Assembly (NCBI GenBank): GCA_958295665.1
Contig: OY282560.1
Coordinates: forward strand, 49,042,333-49,106,332
Reading direction: 5' to 3'
DNA length: 64,000 bases
Source of the DNA: Tipula vernalis
Taxonomy: Eukaryota > Arthropoda > Insecta > Diptera > Tipulidae
Shown: positions 1 to 12,700 of the stretch, in pieces
Layout: each line of letters opens with the position of its first letter
How positions within the stretch are numbered: the stretch's first letter is position 1
Notes under the pieces: generated by a model
Told to the model about the DNA's origin: nothing
Databases searched by the model: none
What the model saw: only the letters and a program-made list of their open reading frames with translations
Made by a program: the position numbers and the translations under genes

Positions 1-480
1 GGTCATTATTCACTAATTATTCAACGTTCATCTTTCAGTAAATAACCAGACTATAAAGAGTGAGTGAATAATGATTATATCATGATAGAATACTGAGTAA
101 TAAAGTATGAATATTGAGAGAAATCATCATTCATCTCATTCATTTGTGAATAAAGAGTTTATTCAGAGTATAATCAGAAAATAAAGAGCGAATAATGAAA
201 GAATTGTGGGTGAATAATGACTGAATAATCAGTGAATAGTGAGTGAATAATGAGTCAAATCATCACTCAGCAATGAACAACCATTGAATAATCAGTGAAT
301 ACGATCAGTAAATAATGAGGAAATTTATCATTCACCAGCGAGTGAAAAATTTGTGAACATTGAATAGATAATGAATGGATTAGGATGAGTAATGACTGCA
401 TATAATGAGTGAATAATTAGTGTACTATATAATCAGTAAAAAATGTTTAAATGATCACAGTACACACAGAGTGAATAATA
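1..480. repeat. Degenerate AT-rich minisatellite
   Basis: The whole stretch is built from diverged versions of a unit close to GAGTGAATAATCA, with variants such as GTGAATAATGA and CAGTGAATA. Spacing is irregular and there is no long open frame. The array starts before the window and fades near position 480. Confidence 0.75.
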
Positions 481-1695
481 ACCTTATTTCGACTGGACTA
501 TAAGTGGTCGTGTCCCGAACCCAGCCAAACCATTTTTTGTATTTTTGTCGCGTATGTTTTAGTTTGAACGTTTGTCTTGGAACTATTTAATTACTGAACG
601 GGTTTGAGGAATTTTGTTTAAACGTCCTACCGCGTTTGTCGCGTGTAGAATTATAATTTAAGGCATAATTTTGTTTAGGCTTTGAAAAAGTTCAGGAATA
701 AATTTAAAAATTTTCGTTGTAACAAATTTTTCGTATCAACATATTAGGTTTATTAAAAATGGAGTTTGACATTTCAATAAGACATTTTGTGGTTTAATTT
801 ACGACACAGATAATAGAGTCTAGTTGTTGTATGTATAGAGAATAGTTGTCTTGTTCATTCCAACAAGTTTCTCAACAATTCTTACAACATGTTATAGAGT
901 GGATTAGGTATTGTCGTAATTATCATTTGTAAGGTTTCAACATTTACTTGGTACTGGCAACCGAGCTGTAGAATCGATTTCTCCACAAACGAAGAAGCAT
1001 CTCCCAACTAATCTCATTTAATATGTCCAAGACCTGTGACAGTGTTTGGCTTCAGTCATTATTGGTGGAACTTTTTTAAAATATAAGCCATGATAAAGAT
1101 GGTCTGGCCTCAAGTGACATTCCAACTAACGACGTGGTTCGGTTTTTACTTTTTTTTTTAATTGCTCATGTGTACTCTTTTGAACATATGTAGATTGGAC
1201 GAATGTTGATGCATTAAACGAACTATTTCGACTAAATTTCGAAACGATTAAAGAGCGTAAACGAAAGTCATTAGGAGATTTACAACTCCTTTACTAAAAT
1301 ATATCTTCCTATTAGGGAACATATCTTGATCCTAGCTCCATAAAAAGCTTGAAGTCTTTTATACAAACTTATAAATTTTGGAGTCTGGATAAATAAAGAG
1401 ATATTATGTAATATTTGGTATTGTTGTTGAAGGGCGGGCAACTATAATTTCAAACTAGAAAATAAAAGTTGGAATACATTTTTTTTTTTGGGAAATATAA
1501 GTTTTGGATTCTGCGGAGGTAATCTACTAGTTCTAATTCTCAATGTTGTTGTCTTATTGTCGAATTAAGATAAATGAATCAACCAAATTGAAATCATCAA
1601 TTAAAATCCGTTTGACCCATGTAAATCACCATATTATGTGGTAGAGTTTGAACTTGGTCATCGGGAAAGCTCCCATCGTCCAGTCCCTGAGGTGT
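481..1695. other. Intergenic, nothing recognised
   Basis: AT-rich sequence with no open frame that looks coding, no clear repeat structure and no recognisable transposon end. Confidence 0.5.
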
Positions 1696-2400
1696 TCATA
1701 AAACTCCGCTGAACACACCCCATGAATATAATTTTACAACACCCACATTCCGATTGTGGAAGAGAGAAACAAGGGTAAAACAGATTGGTAGAGTGCTGCC
1801 AGATGAGTTTTTGATGCGCCAGCACATATCAAGACTGGCAATATTTTCTTTTTTAGCCTTAGTTACAGTTGGAGTCGCCGTATTTCTAGCCACCCTGAAA
1901 TTTCTTGAGTTTCAGCCATTAAGTCTTTCAAATAATTTCGTAGAAATGCTTCATTGGAAACGGTCGCCTTTTTGTACTCGTGGTTGTGCTAAAGAATGTG
2001 TATTTTTTAAGAATTCACTAAAAACGCCTGACGAACTCCCGAAACAAATAGTTCATACCCTTCCAATCAACACTCCACAGCACTCTTGTAATGCAACAAT
2101 CGGCGTTATAATAAGCCGATAGTGTGAATTCTCAAGTGTTCGTTATGGATATTGAAATCACCTGCCACAACGATTTTGATTTCGAAGAGTCGGTCCAATG
2201 TTGTCAGCTAGAGTATTGACCCATAATGAGCGGATTTCTTGGGTAAATTTGGGCTTCGGTAAAGACCACAAAGACAGAAGATGTATTTCGGACGCACAAA
2301 TGGTTGATTTATCTGTTTTGGGGTGCTTTGAGTCCGATAAATTGGTTTTCACAGTGGTGCCTGGCGGCCTGTCTACCTCCATAGTTCAGATGGATTTACC
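1696..2400 (-). pseudogene. Possible LINE endonuclease remnant
   Basis: On the minus strand, bases 2172-2137 read VVAGDFNIHNEH, the GDFNxH motif of the apurinic-type endonuclease of non-LTR retrotransposons. The surrounding minus frames (2382-2158 and 1893-1696) are short and shifted relative to each other, so this would be a decayed piece of ORF2. No reverse transcriptase is attached. The call rests mainly on that motif. The plus-strand 122-residue frame at 1754-2122 is more likely a shadow. Confidence 0.35.
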
Positions 2401-2429
2401 AATCGAACTGAAACGTCTTATTTAAGTTT

Positions 2430-3199
2430 TTTTTCATAAATTGGGAGAATCTTAGTGAAAATCTTTCGTGGACGAAAAAATAAGCAAGGTGGTAAAATTT
2501 GTTTAAACTTGGGCTTAAAATAGACCAAAAAGGTTTCATCAAAACCCAATTAGACGCTTCGGAGTCTGAGGTAAAATGGTATAGGAACTCAACTAATAAT
2601 GGCTTTATAAAATCAAATTGTACCAAATTCAAAGGAGTGTTCACGCACCCCGATATTCCGAATCTGACTGTTTTAAGGAATTTTTCAAGATTTGTCGAGA
2701 TTATTCTTGATGTTTACAACATGCCTTGCCACAAGCAAATTTTCTAGACGTTGAACGTACTTATTCTTGTTCCCCCAGGGTGGTGAATTGTCCGTAATCT
2801 TGTGTAGCACGTTGACAACAAGAAGTTACGACTAACAGCAGAGGCGGCTAAAAGCTTGGCTATATTTTTCTAGAATAGAGAAATCTAAATTTTAAAATTA
2901 ACTCAGATAGGGTCGCTGTCCTCTGTAAAGCTAGAACACTTTTGTAGGAAACACGATTATGGCATGTGAAAACATTTTTAAATGAAAGCCCTACCCTACT
3001 AACGAATTTGGATAAAATGGAATGATTTACCTTATTAGTGTTTGTGTTTAAAAACTACAGATGCACATTCCTGTAAAACAAACATCTTCAAAGATACACG
3101 ATTTTAACCCTACACCTACAAACTTCAATTTTGATCTTATTTTATGGCCCATTTTTCGTTCGCATTTTCATATATCACAGTACCACATAAAAAAACTTA
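2430..3199. other. Intergenic, nothing recognised
   Basis: AT-rich. The short frames at 2499-2747 and 2644-2396 match nothing I know and overlap on opposite strands. No transposon ends seen before the MITE at 3200. Confidence 0.45.
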
Positions 3200-3373
3200 T
3201 ACACCTGTCCCTCTATTAACACGGTACTTGATTAACGCGGATTTGATTTAACACGGTCAACGAATTGAGACAAATTCTTGATTAACACGCACTGAAGTTT
3301 CGATTAACACGGTTTTGAGTTACACGGTAATTTGGCGGAACGTAGTTACCGTGTTAATCGAGGGACAGGTGTA
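3200..3373. mobile_element. Pogo/Tigger-like MITE with TA duplication
   Basis: A 174-bp palindromic element. The left arm (3200-3226, starting TACACCTGTCCCTC) and the reverse complement of the right arm (3347-3373) agree at 26 of 27 positions. The outer TA on both sides is probably the target duplication, leaving ends that begin CACCTGTCCCTC. ATTAACACGG recurs inside. TA insertion and a terminus with CTGTCCCTC followed by ATTAACACGG resemble pogo/Tigger-type mariner elements; that assignment is from memory of the family. It has no coding capacity. Confidence 0.75.
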
Positions 3374-4244
3374 TTTGCTTTTTACATGGAGAATAAAAGC
3401 ATTTTAAACTGTGCATGCAACCAAAAATATTATAAGAGTAATTTGTATTGGGAGATGATGTAGGAGTAATTTGTATTTCTTTGACCAAAACCTTGTTTTA
3501 GCAATATTTAGGCTTTTAGAGTATAAAACCTCTCTCTTGTGATTAATCCAAAAATCTCAAAATCTTGGTTTTGAGAATCTTACCTAATCCACGCTACACT
3601 CGAATAATATCGAAAAATCTGTAAAATCTAGCATAAGGTCTATTCAACCTTAAGCAAATCTCTATAGTTAGCAAGCTTTCACATTTAAGTCAGAAGCCAC
3701 CACTGACCAAAAGTATATATGCTAATATCTTTGTAGGAGGACTTCAAGGAGGCAACCCGTAGGGTTATAGGCTAAGCAACATTATAATTTGTATGACAAT
3801 GTCTTCATCAAAACCAGAAAGTGCGAGGGCCGTCAGTTTACTGCTTATATGTATATTTAATATCTTTTAGGATTTGATCGATTACTAGCGCTCTGATGAC
3901 TCATCGTGATTCATCCCAAACTACATACATATGTAGCCAACGGATTCCTAATCCATAATTGTGACCCTATTTTGGTAATTCACGTTGAAATGAAGAAAGC
4001 AACCTTAGACAGATTTCTTGTAGTTTTAGTAGTTTAATTTTTAATTTAAAGTTGACCCAACATTTTTTGACATAAGGAAATAAACAAATACACTACAGAA
4101 ACAAAAACCAGATCGATCACTAATGGAACCAGTACCTTTCATCAAAAATGAGAACAATTAGAAGAAGCTTACGTTCAAGACTGCAACAAATTTCCTTGGT
4201 TACTAAAACAACTACAGAAAACCATCAATTAGTGATGATATGTC
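3374..4244. other. Intergenic, nothing recognised
   Basis: AT-rich flank of the gypsy insertion. The 60-residue frame at 4148-4330 runs into the LTR and is not a gene. Confidence 0.45.
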
Positions 4245-4249
4245 ACCAG

Positions 4250-4442
4250 TGTTACGATGACAGTCTGAACGACCTTATCCTAGCAAGCCGGGATGTACCC
4301 CGCCGGGCAGATGTCATAGGGAAAAAATAGCAGAAGGATTTTCACCACGACAAGCTACACACAAACTAAAAATAAAGTATATACTGTCAGTAATCCTTGG
4401 TGTATCATTTATCCGAATAGAACCATCTCAAGGATCACAACA
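4250..4442 (+). repeat. 5' LTR of gypsy element
   Basis: TG...CA bounded 193-bp repeat, about 95% identical to 8497-8689 by eye. The sequence immediately after it (4443 onward, GGGGCGACGAGG) is the likely primer-binding region; I do not assign the tRNA. Confidence 0.93.
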
Positions 4443-4478
4443 GGGGCGACGAGGATAAAGCGAATTAACTTAGGCATC

Positions 4479-5364
4479 ATGGAAGAACCCATCAAACGGT
4501 TGATGGAAGTTCAGACTGAAAACCAACGACAAATGGCAGCAATCATGGAACAAATGGTTCAGCAGCGAAACGCTCCGCCAGCAAATTCAGCGGATGCAGT
4601 TCACCGACCAGCAGCGGCACAAATACCTGTCCGATCGAATGGAAAAATTCGGCTACTGCCCGGAGGACGGTGAAACGTTCGGCCGCTGGTACGCTCGATA
4701 CGAGCACATCTTTACAGAGGAACCACAGATATTGACGGTCCGCCAGCGAGTGAGTTTGCTCACTAAGAAGTTGTCAACCTCGGAGTACCGACGTTTCGCT
4801 GACCGCATCATGCCAGAGACCATACAAACCATAACTTTCGAGAGAGCAGTCGAGGAGCTTAAAAAGATTTTCGGACGGAAAGAATCGGTCTTCACACTCC
4901 GCTACAAGTGTTTGAGCATCGCTAAAGGTTCAGGAGAAAATTGGGACGATTTCGCAAGCCAAGTCAACAGGAAGTGCGAAAAATCCGAGATTGCCACGTG
5001 CACAGCCGACGATTTTAAGGTTCTCATGTTCGTCAAAGCGCTCACGGGAGCTGAACTCACTCGTTCTCGAAAAACTTCTCATTAAGCTCGAGGAAGTCGA
5101 AATAAACCGTGCAGCAGCAGCCAATCCAGAACGATATCTGCGAGCTAGCAAAGTGGTTGTCTTGTCTCAAAGACGAGAAATTGATGGTCCAACACTCCAA
5201 CTCAGCACTGAGAAGCGAAGTGATGCAGATGTTCAGAAAAAAAAAAGGACAGCAACAGCAAGGTCGGCAGAAATCCACACACAAATCAACAGAAAAATTG
5301 GACACGCCTCCTAACAACTGCTACTTCTGCGGTGACTGCCACTGGCATAAGGATTGCCCGTACT
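4479..5364 (+). pseudogene. gag: gypsy gag (capsid and zinc knuckle), frameshifted
   Basis: The reading starts MEEPIKRLMEVQ 36 bp after the LTR with a glutamine-rich helical N-terminus. It then continues in a second frame from about 4590, with a capsid-like segment containing FGRWYARYEHIF and ADRIMPE, to a stop at 5085. A third frame carries the C-terminus with a polar lysine/glutamine-rich stretch and the zinc knuckle CYFCGDCHWHKDC at about 5320-5362. Capsid assembly and RNA binding are the family roles. At least two frame changes separate the parts, so the gene is broken unless some are sequencing errors in homopolymers such as the A-run near 5237. Confidence 0.8.
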
Positions 5365-8363
5365 AGAACAAAATCTGCGATACTTGCAAGATCACAAAGC
5401 TGGCCATTGTACCTCGGCGACCGAATTCCTGCGCAGATTCCGATCAAGACCAAGCAGACCTAGCCACAGATCAGAACGTCGTCAAAGTCTGGCAGTCACA
5501 ACAGCATCGATCTCTACCCGCAACTTTGTTGAACCAGCCATCGATGATCACAAGCTTCGCCTGCAACTGGATTCTGGCTCCGACTGGTCAATTATATCCG
5601 AGAAAAATTGGAAAAAGATTGGTGAACCGCCGTTGATGCCATGCGAAGAGCAAGCAATCAGCGCTTCAGGCGGTCAGGTTTCGATGCTCGGAAAATTCAC
5701 CGCCCGATTGAAGCTCCACGTCGCAAATTCAAGCTTGAACGTCCTCGGCAGCGACTGGATGGAAGCTCTCGACCTATGGAATATTCCCATCGCCAGCGTC
5801 TGCAACAACGTCCGACCAATTTTCCGCAACAGCCGTCCAGTTCCGTTTGCCGCTATGGAGCCTATCGAGAACGAAATCAAACGGTTGCAGCTCTTAAATG
5901 TGATTAGCCCCGTGCGATACTCAGCATACGCCGCACCAATCGTCGCTGTCAAGAAGAAGGATGGACGGGTTAGAATCTGCGCCGACTACTCAACTGGCTT
6001 AAATGATTCGCTTGAACCGGAACAATTTCCACTGCCAACGCCTGACGAGATTTTTGCTCAGCTATCGCCATTCAAACTCTTTAGCAAAATCGACCTCTCA
6101 GACGCGTTCCTTCAAGTCGAGCTCGACGACGACTCAAAGAAGCTGATGACCATCAACATTCACTGCGGACTTTTCAAAGTCAATCGGTTGCAGTCAGGAG
6201 TCAAGCCAGCACCGGGAATCTTCCAAAGACTTGTGAGCAGCATGATGAGCGGAGCAAAGGGCGCCTTTCCGTTCATCGACGACTTCATTGTGGGAGGAAC
6301 AGATCAAAACAACCACGACAAGAATCTGTACGAAGTTTTAAGCCGCATTCAGGAGAATGGCGGCAAGTGTTGGTTCCGTCAGAAAGAACTCGAATTTCTT
6401 GGCCACATACTCGACACTAACGGCATTAAACCGAGCCCAGAAAAGATCAAGACGCTTCAGAACATTCCGCCTCCAACAGACTTCAAGCAACTTCAGGCAT
6501 TTCTAGGAGCAGTCACTTGGTACGGAAAATTCATTCCTGGTATAATGAAAACATCGCGGCCGATTAGACGAGCTTCTTCAAGATGATATCACGTTTGTAT
6601 GGGAAACAAAACATCAAGAATCTTTCGACGAGCTCAAGACAATTCTGGCATCTGACCTCGCTCGGACTTACTCACTACGACCCAACTAAGAAGTTGATCG
6701 TTGCCGCTGACGCTTCAAGCTATGGAATGGGAGCAAGTCTAATGCATGAGATGCCCGGTAAGTCGTTGCGCCCAGTAATGCATGCCGCACGCTCATTCAC
6801 AGCGGCAGAAAAAAACTACCCGCAAATCCAACGAGAAGCTCTGGCGCTCACATTCGCCCTTCAGAAGTTTCACCGCTACATTTATGGTCGAAAATGCGAG
6901 CTCCAGACTGACCATAAACCCTTGCTCGCAATATTCGGGAATAAGAAGGGAATTCCGGTACACACGGCCAGCCGCCTTCAACGCTACGCGCTGATATTGC
7001 TCGCATACGATTTCGAAATCAAATACGTCGACACGAACAGATTAGCATACGTAGATTTCAGCTCTCGCGACTCATTAGTCAACACGCGAAGCCTGACGAA
7101 GACGTCGTCATTGGAAAGATCACTGCAGAAGACTCACTAGGTTGCTTCGCTATCGACACCGCCAAGAAGCTGCCAGTAACCTTCGAAGCTATTCAGTACG
7201 AAACAAGTCGAGACGAGACGTTGAAGGTAATGACAAGTTGCATTGAGAAGGGTTGGCCACGCAAACGAGAGCAAATTCCTGACATTGAGGCTGCAGACTA
7301 CTTCGCAAGACGAGATTCGCTCACAGTCATTAACGGTTGCATTTTTTTCGGTGATCGCATCATAATTCCGAAGCGCTACCGCAGCGAAATACTGAAAGAA
7401 CTGCATCTAGGTCATCCTGGCATTGAGCGCATGAAGCTATTAGCTCGACAGAAAGTTTCCTAGCCATCACTTCTGGTATTTTGTCATCATCGACGCCTTT
7501 TCAAAATGGCCAGAAGTCTACAAGATGCAGAGCACGATGTCCCAGCAGACAATAGATAAGCTCGAAGAAGCCTTCGCAAGACATGGCGATTGCAAAACAA
7601 TTGTTTCTGACAACGGACCGCAATTCAAATCGGAACAATTTAAGCAATTCTGCGCAGAAAGAGGAATCGAGCATATCACCACAGCGCCTTATCATCCGCA
7701 ATCGAACGGTCAAGCAGAACGGTTCGTGCAGACGCTGAAACAGGGACTCAAGAAGCTTGAGAAGGATGGAAACGCTAATGAAGTCGTGCGAATGTTCCTT
7801 AAGTACAACCGTTTCACACCGTCATACAACCTTGGATCGAAATCACCGCATGAGCTGATGACGGGACGACAAGCAAGATCGAAGCTCGACTTGCTCATGC
7901 CAACTACGAAAGCTATAGTATAACGAAACCACAAGATGGAACAGCAGTTCAACACTCACCACGGTGCTAAGGAAAAGACGTTTGAGATCGGCGACAAAGT
8001 TTTCGTTAAAACCCACTTAAGCAACAACCAGTGGCGCTGGGTTTCAGGAAAATTCGTGTGTAAAATGGGAACGGTCAATTACAAGGTGCAAACCGATATA
8101 CGAGAGATCGTTGCAACGACGATCGCCACAACGTTCTTCTGGACAGTTTTGATATCCAGGTCTCAGGAAAGCAAGAGATTGAGCCCGAAATCATCCCAGA
8201 ACCCGAGCAGGAGAAAGAGGAAGTACAAGAAGATGACTCATTGCAAGACTCACTGGACGATCAACAAGAACACTTGCCAGCGCTCCAGGAGCAAGTTCCA
8301 CGAAGAACTCAACGAGCTACAGCTGGAGTTCCACCCGCCTATCTCGGAGACTACGTGTGCTAA
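5354..8363 (+). pseudogene. pol: gypsy pol, frameshifted with integrase deletion
   Basis: The order is protease (LQLDSGSDWSII near 5560-5595), reverse transcriptase (FSKIDLSDAFLQVEL; active-site box FPFIDDFIV near 6270), RNase H (LIVAADASSYGMG near 6695 and TDHKPLLAIF near 6910) and integrase (VSDNGPQF near 7605, HPQSNGQAERF near 7695). It ends with a C-terminal tail, AYLGDYVC, and a stop at 8361-8363. The RT box has F in place of the usual Y before xDD. The 410-residue frame at 5354-6586 covers protease and RT. Later domains lie in other frames. The integrase zinc-finger end and the segment up to the first catalytic Asp are joined too closely at about 7455-7475, which indicates a deletion. 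Confidence 0.88.
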
Positions 8364-8496
8364 ACAAGGCATTTTCCCATTTCCATTTATTTTCATTCAC
8401 ATCCGAAACAATTGTAATCATTATAATCATTCATATCGCAATCATTCAAATAAGAAGTTCAACTGTTTATAAACAGCATCTTAAAACGAGGAGAAG

Positions 8497-8689
8497 TGTT
8501 ACGATGACAGCCTGAACGACCTTATCCTAGCAAGCCGAGATATACCCCGCCGGAGAGATGTCATATGGAAAAAACAGCAGAAGGATTTTCACCACGACAA
8601 GCTACACACAAACTAAAAATAAAGTATATACTGTCAGTAATCCTTGGTGTATCATTCATCCGAATAGAACCATCTCAAGGATCACAACA
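8497..8689 (+). repeat. 3' LTR of gypsy element
   Basis: Partner of the 4250-4442 LTR, same length, with about nine differences by eye (for example CCGAGATATACC against CCGGGATGTACC). That divergence implies an old insertion, consistent with the broken pol. Confidence 0.93.
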
Positions 8690-8694
8690 ACCAG

Positions 8695-9483
8695 GACATG
8701 AACGAAATATGAGGATACAGCCCAACAAGTGAAGAAGACCGCGAGAAACATGAAAATAACAATTTGTTGGTAACACCTGCGTAGATCGCGAAGCGAAGAA
8801 AATTGAGGTTCCACATGGCAACTAAATATAACTAAACTATCAACACCCATCCACCAACGGAGTGGATTTAGAAGCTGAAGAACAGTAAGGCCGCCTGCAC
8901 ATACAATGTACCAGCTTCTGTACCAAGGGCATTTTATAGCACCAATACTGAGAAAATTCCGCGGAAATGAAGAGGGTCTAACCACAATAATATCAAAGAA
9001 AGTCAACCTAAGAAAATGCAAAAGTGGCTAGGCTTATCCCTCCTCAACAGCACTTTAATCCTTTAAGCTCGATCAAACAATGCTCAATGATCCATACTAC
9101 GCAGATAACATATGCCTGCTAAGGCACCAGCAACAGTTCGCCAACAGAAGATGTTGAAAAATTCTTTTACCGTCAACCAAACAAGACACAAGTTTTTCCG
9201 GATGTGGTTACGAAATATGGAAGCGCACACAGAAGATCACATGAAGACCAGGTATTTGTGGAGAAATGTTTTGGCCAACATAAACGAAGAACTTCTGCGA
9301 CAAATCAAACAAACAGCAATGACCTATAAAAGAAAGTTATCAGCTAAAGCGAAAAAACTTGGCAAAATATGGCCAGAAAATGGCCAAAATAATACCACCA
9401 AGAACCATAAGGTGAATCATTTAAACCATAGAATAGCGTTATCTAGATTAGAATTATGTAGTGCTCTGATATTGACACTTTGA
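8695..9483 (+). pseudogene. Unclassified remnant, possible RT trace
   Basis: Flank of the gypsy insertion. One frame reads LNDPYYADNICLL around 9085-9120, which looks like a mutated reverse transcriptase YADD box. The 123-residue frame at 9112-9483 in another phase is lysine- and asparagine-rich and is not recognised. The same unit may continue left of the gypsy element (about 4080-4249), because the gypsy target site lies inside it. Weak call. Confidence 0.2.
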
Positions 9484-12400
9484 CAGTTCTAAAAAATCCC
9501 AACAAATACAAACCTTTACTCATGCAATACGGTCAGTGATACTAAGTAACGAAGAACTAAAAACTAACTGTTCATTTTACTGACATACCTTCTTTCACCT
9601 GTTGGTCTATAAAGAACGCTAATCGCTAGATGGAAACTTTTTCAACAAACATCATAAGCACTTGTGGATCATAATACAAAATCTATAAAAAAAATTAGAA
9701 ATTGGATGTCAACAGCCCTATAAAAAATGTGGAACCTGTTTGAATAATGATAGAACCCGTTTACAATAATGTTTTAAGTCAATAAATAAGCTAATTGATA
9801 CTATCCGTCCGCTTTTGTTGTTTCCGCTGAAGGTTGGCGTTTGTGGAACATGTGGAACATATTTAAAAAATTGTGGAACCCGTTTCCAAAATTGTTTTTT
9901 TTTTTGCAAATGAATGAAATATCCGTTATTTTTGATAGAATTTTGACCTCACGAAAACGTTTAATGATCACGTTATTGTGGAACGTATTATATACTATTC
10001 GATCAAAATCATATGTTGATCTAATCGGATTAGGTAGTTAACAACGATTTATGAACTACAATACAATAATCGATTTTATGACATTCTCGAACTATAATGA
10101 CAACAAAAAACATGTTTGCCTATCCCCCCATAAAAATAAAATCGTTATCTTTTCCCTCCCGGGTAAATAATTTATGCATCAAATTTATACCATACAAACA
10201 ATTCATTTTTAATCTTTATTGACGCTAATTATTGTGAATACAAACGATAATAAATACGAGTTACGATTTGACAGTATCCATTAGTAGTAGACCACCAAAA
10301 ACGAGAGATTACAACATATGTATGTACGTACTGCTATATACATATGATCGATGATCGATCGGATTCGTCACACTAAAATGAAATTCTCTTCAAAATATTT
10401 TGACAATAACCACAAATAAATAATTAACACCCAAGGAACAAGTTTTTTTGTTTTGTTTTTTTTTAATGTGTAGATTTTTGACAGTATACTCATCGATATA
10501 AGATCATTATAATTTACTCAAGTTCTATAGAGAGATCAATGTCTTAACCGCCATATTTTATTTATCTTTAAATGGAACAAACATTTTTTTTTTTTTATAA
10601 TTTATTCATTAATTCAATTTGATTGTGTTGTTGTTGTCATAAATAAATATCTGTACGCTGTGCACAACAAACGATCAATTATAAGAAAAAAATTATTTTG
10701 TCTAATTGATCATCACATGATCACACACTTGTAGTTTACTCAGCTTATAAAAGCTTGTGGCAAAATCAAGTAGAAAATTTTACAAAAATTTTGTTAAATT
10801 AATAACCGCAAAATTTTTAAGAAACCATGAGATGAGTAAACAGTTAGTTTACGGTTTGACGTCATAAATGTCGCGATTTTGTATAAATACAAATATTTTT
10901 TATATAGGGAAGAACGGGAAACGGATATGTGGTTTGTTGTGAGTATATTTTATACAACTAACTTAGAGACCAGGTTATCGTCGATGTAACCCCCCCATTG
11001 GTCCCAATACATAATTTTACAAGCATGACTCAAAAAAAAAAAATATAAGTAGCTCGTTTCATATTTAATTATCACATTTGCCAAACATCCCGCCTATGTG
11101 CAACTTACATTTTTAATTTGAGATAAAATTTTGTATCCATAATTTTATCGTCTGCAGTTTATGTGCGAATGTCATATTTTTGTAATCCTCTTATGTATAT
11201 AAAAAATAAAAATAATTAATTCACTATACACTATACACTATATACGCATTATATGTACACCCCCGGATGACACAATTTTTTTTGCACCAAAAATCACATT
11301 AAAAAATGCAAATCCACACAAAAAACCACTGTCGACGTTTATTGCACCGGACTACGGCATAAAAATCATAAAACTTTTTTTTTTTTTTTGTTAAACGACA
11401 CAGCTTTCAGTTCACTATACACACTCGCGGTTCAATTGATACTAAAATGTTGTTGTTGAATTGAAACGCGATCGGCTACAACAATACAAAAAAAAATAAA
11501 AATTATGAAAACAAAATAAACAAACGTCGAGCCCTATAGATACACGGTTGTTGTTTACATTGTGCTTTATTTAACTTAGCTCGGCGTTTTCATAGAGGGT
11601 AAAAAATTTGTTTAATGTGATTACAAAATTACATTGGTTTACATTGTTTTTAAGCCTCGACTAATTACGTACGTAGTATGCATACACACGCTGTGTGCAA
11701 TAGTGGAATTTTGTGTGCGACTTTATACTGTATGTACGTTTATTATTTTATGTTATAGCTTACAGTTAAGGTAATCTGAATAAAATACGTGAGATTCGGT
11801 TTCATTGTTCTTGCAGAGTCTAAGATTAACTTTTGTTTTTTGTTTTTTTTTATGGATTTAATTAAAGCGAGTGCGGTGTGGCAATAATACATAATGGCAA
11901 AGTCATGCCTAATTAAGGATTTATATTATTAGTGTATTGTGATGAGGAATTTGAACTAGACATTGTGTGAAATGAGAAAACGGGTGAGCCGTCAGAAATT
12001 CAATTATGAACTTCAAAAACATGTCAATGATGGTTGTAATTGGGTGACGATTGAACTTCTCTAAAATTATTAAATGCAGTTGAATAATAAAGTTGTGGAT
12101 TGTGTTGACCTTCGGCAACAGGTGTGTAAAATATTTATTCCGGGCTTTTGTATACGATTTATATGTCTGCATAGTTAATAACAGTTACATTTGATTATTA
12201 TTGTAAGTAGGGCAAGGTAAAAACAGCCTACTGTATTTTGTTCTTAACCTAACTCAAGGTTCCATATCCTCTTAGAGCAGTAGAAATATTTTTTTGTGGA
12301 AGAAGGAAATGATAAATCTACACAAGGAGTCAGAATTGTCCCCCAACTTGCAGTATTCGAAATTCATCTACAAACGGAGTGAGTGATAGAAGTGTGGAAA

Positions 12401-12700
12401 TTTTAGTTTTTAGTCATTAATCGCATCACCATGTTAAAGTTAGCTGAAAGTTTTCAGCTGTAACCAATAAAACGTCTGTAATGCAGATAGTGTCTTGAAT
12501 ATTTCAGCCGAACGTTACCAGCTGATATATTTCAGCTGAAACATATTTTAAATAAGATGAAAAATTAACAAAACCACTTAGCAACCGGTATTTTCATCGA
12601 GTGATTTTACGGCTGTATATACATAGGCTCATTTAGGTTTGGCACGGCTTACCATAGGTATTATACGTTAATTTTCATGAGAATAGCCAAATATAAAATA
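9484..12700. other. AT-rich non-coding region
   Basis: No gene or transposon end recognised. GTGGAAC followed by CCGTTT or CTGTTT recurs near 9729-9895. GATC-rich patches occur at about 9960-10740, including GATCGATGATCGATCGG near 10346-10362. Long A/T homopolymers are frequent. A CRE/TATA-like pair is listed separately. This may be host regulatory or intronic DNA, but nothing in the sequence proves that. Confidence 0.4.
10857..10889 (+). promoter_or_regulatory. Candidate core promoter (CRE + TATA)
   Basis: A perfect CRE palindrome TGACGTCA (10857-10864) is followed 17 bp later by TATAAATA (10882-10889). This is typical spacing for a TATA promoter with start expected near 10912-10918. No convincing coding exon follows, so function is unproven and AT-rich chance matches are common. 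Confidence 0.2.

Larger units (their letters stand above)
4250..8689 (+). mobile_element. Ty3/gypsy LTR retrotransposon, defective
   Basis: A bounded 4.44-kb element: LTR, gag, protease, reverse transcriptase, RNase H, integrase, LTR, in Ty3/gypsy order. The LTRs are 193 bp each and start TGTTACGATG and end CACAACA. ACCAG flanks both ends (4245-4249 and 8690-8694) as a 5-bp target duplication. A GGGGCGACGAGG block follows the 5' LTR where the primer-binding site should be. A purine run (AAAACGAGGAGAAG, 8483-8496) precedes the 3' LTR. The coding region carries several frameshifts and a deletion in integrase, so this copy is not autonomous. Confidence 0.93.

Noticed and set aside
1754..2122. 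122-residue plus-strand frame with a hydrophobic segment
   Set aside because: The minus strand over the adjoining region carries an endonuclease motif. The plus frame has no recognisable domain and is probably a shadow.
11921..12172. 83-residue minus-strand frame
   Set aside because: Low-complexity composition in AT-rich DNA, no conserved motif, no neighbouring exon.
12420..12550. Cluster of CAGCTG/TTCAGCTGAA words
   Set aside because: Spacing is irregular with no flanking gene. It is too weak to call a regulatory element.
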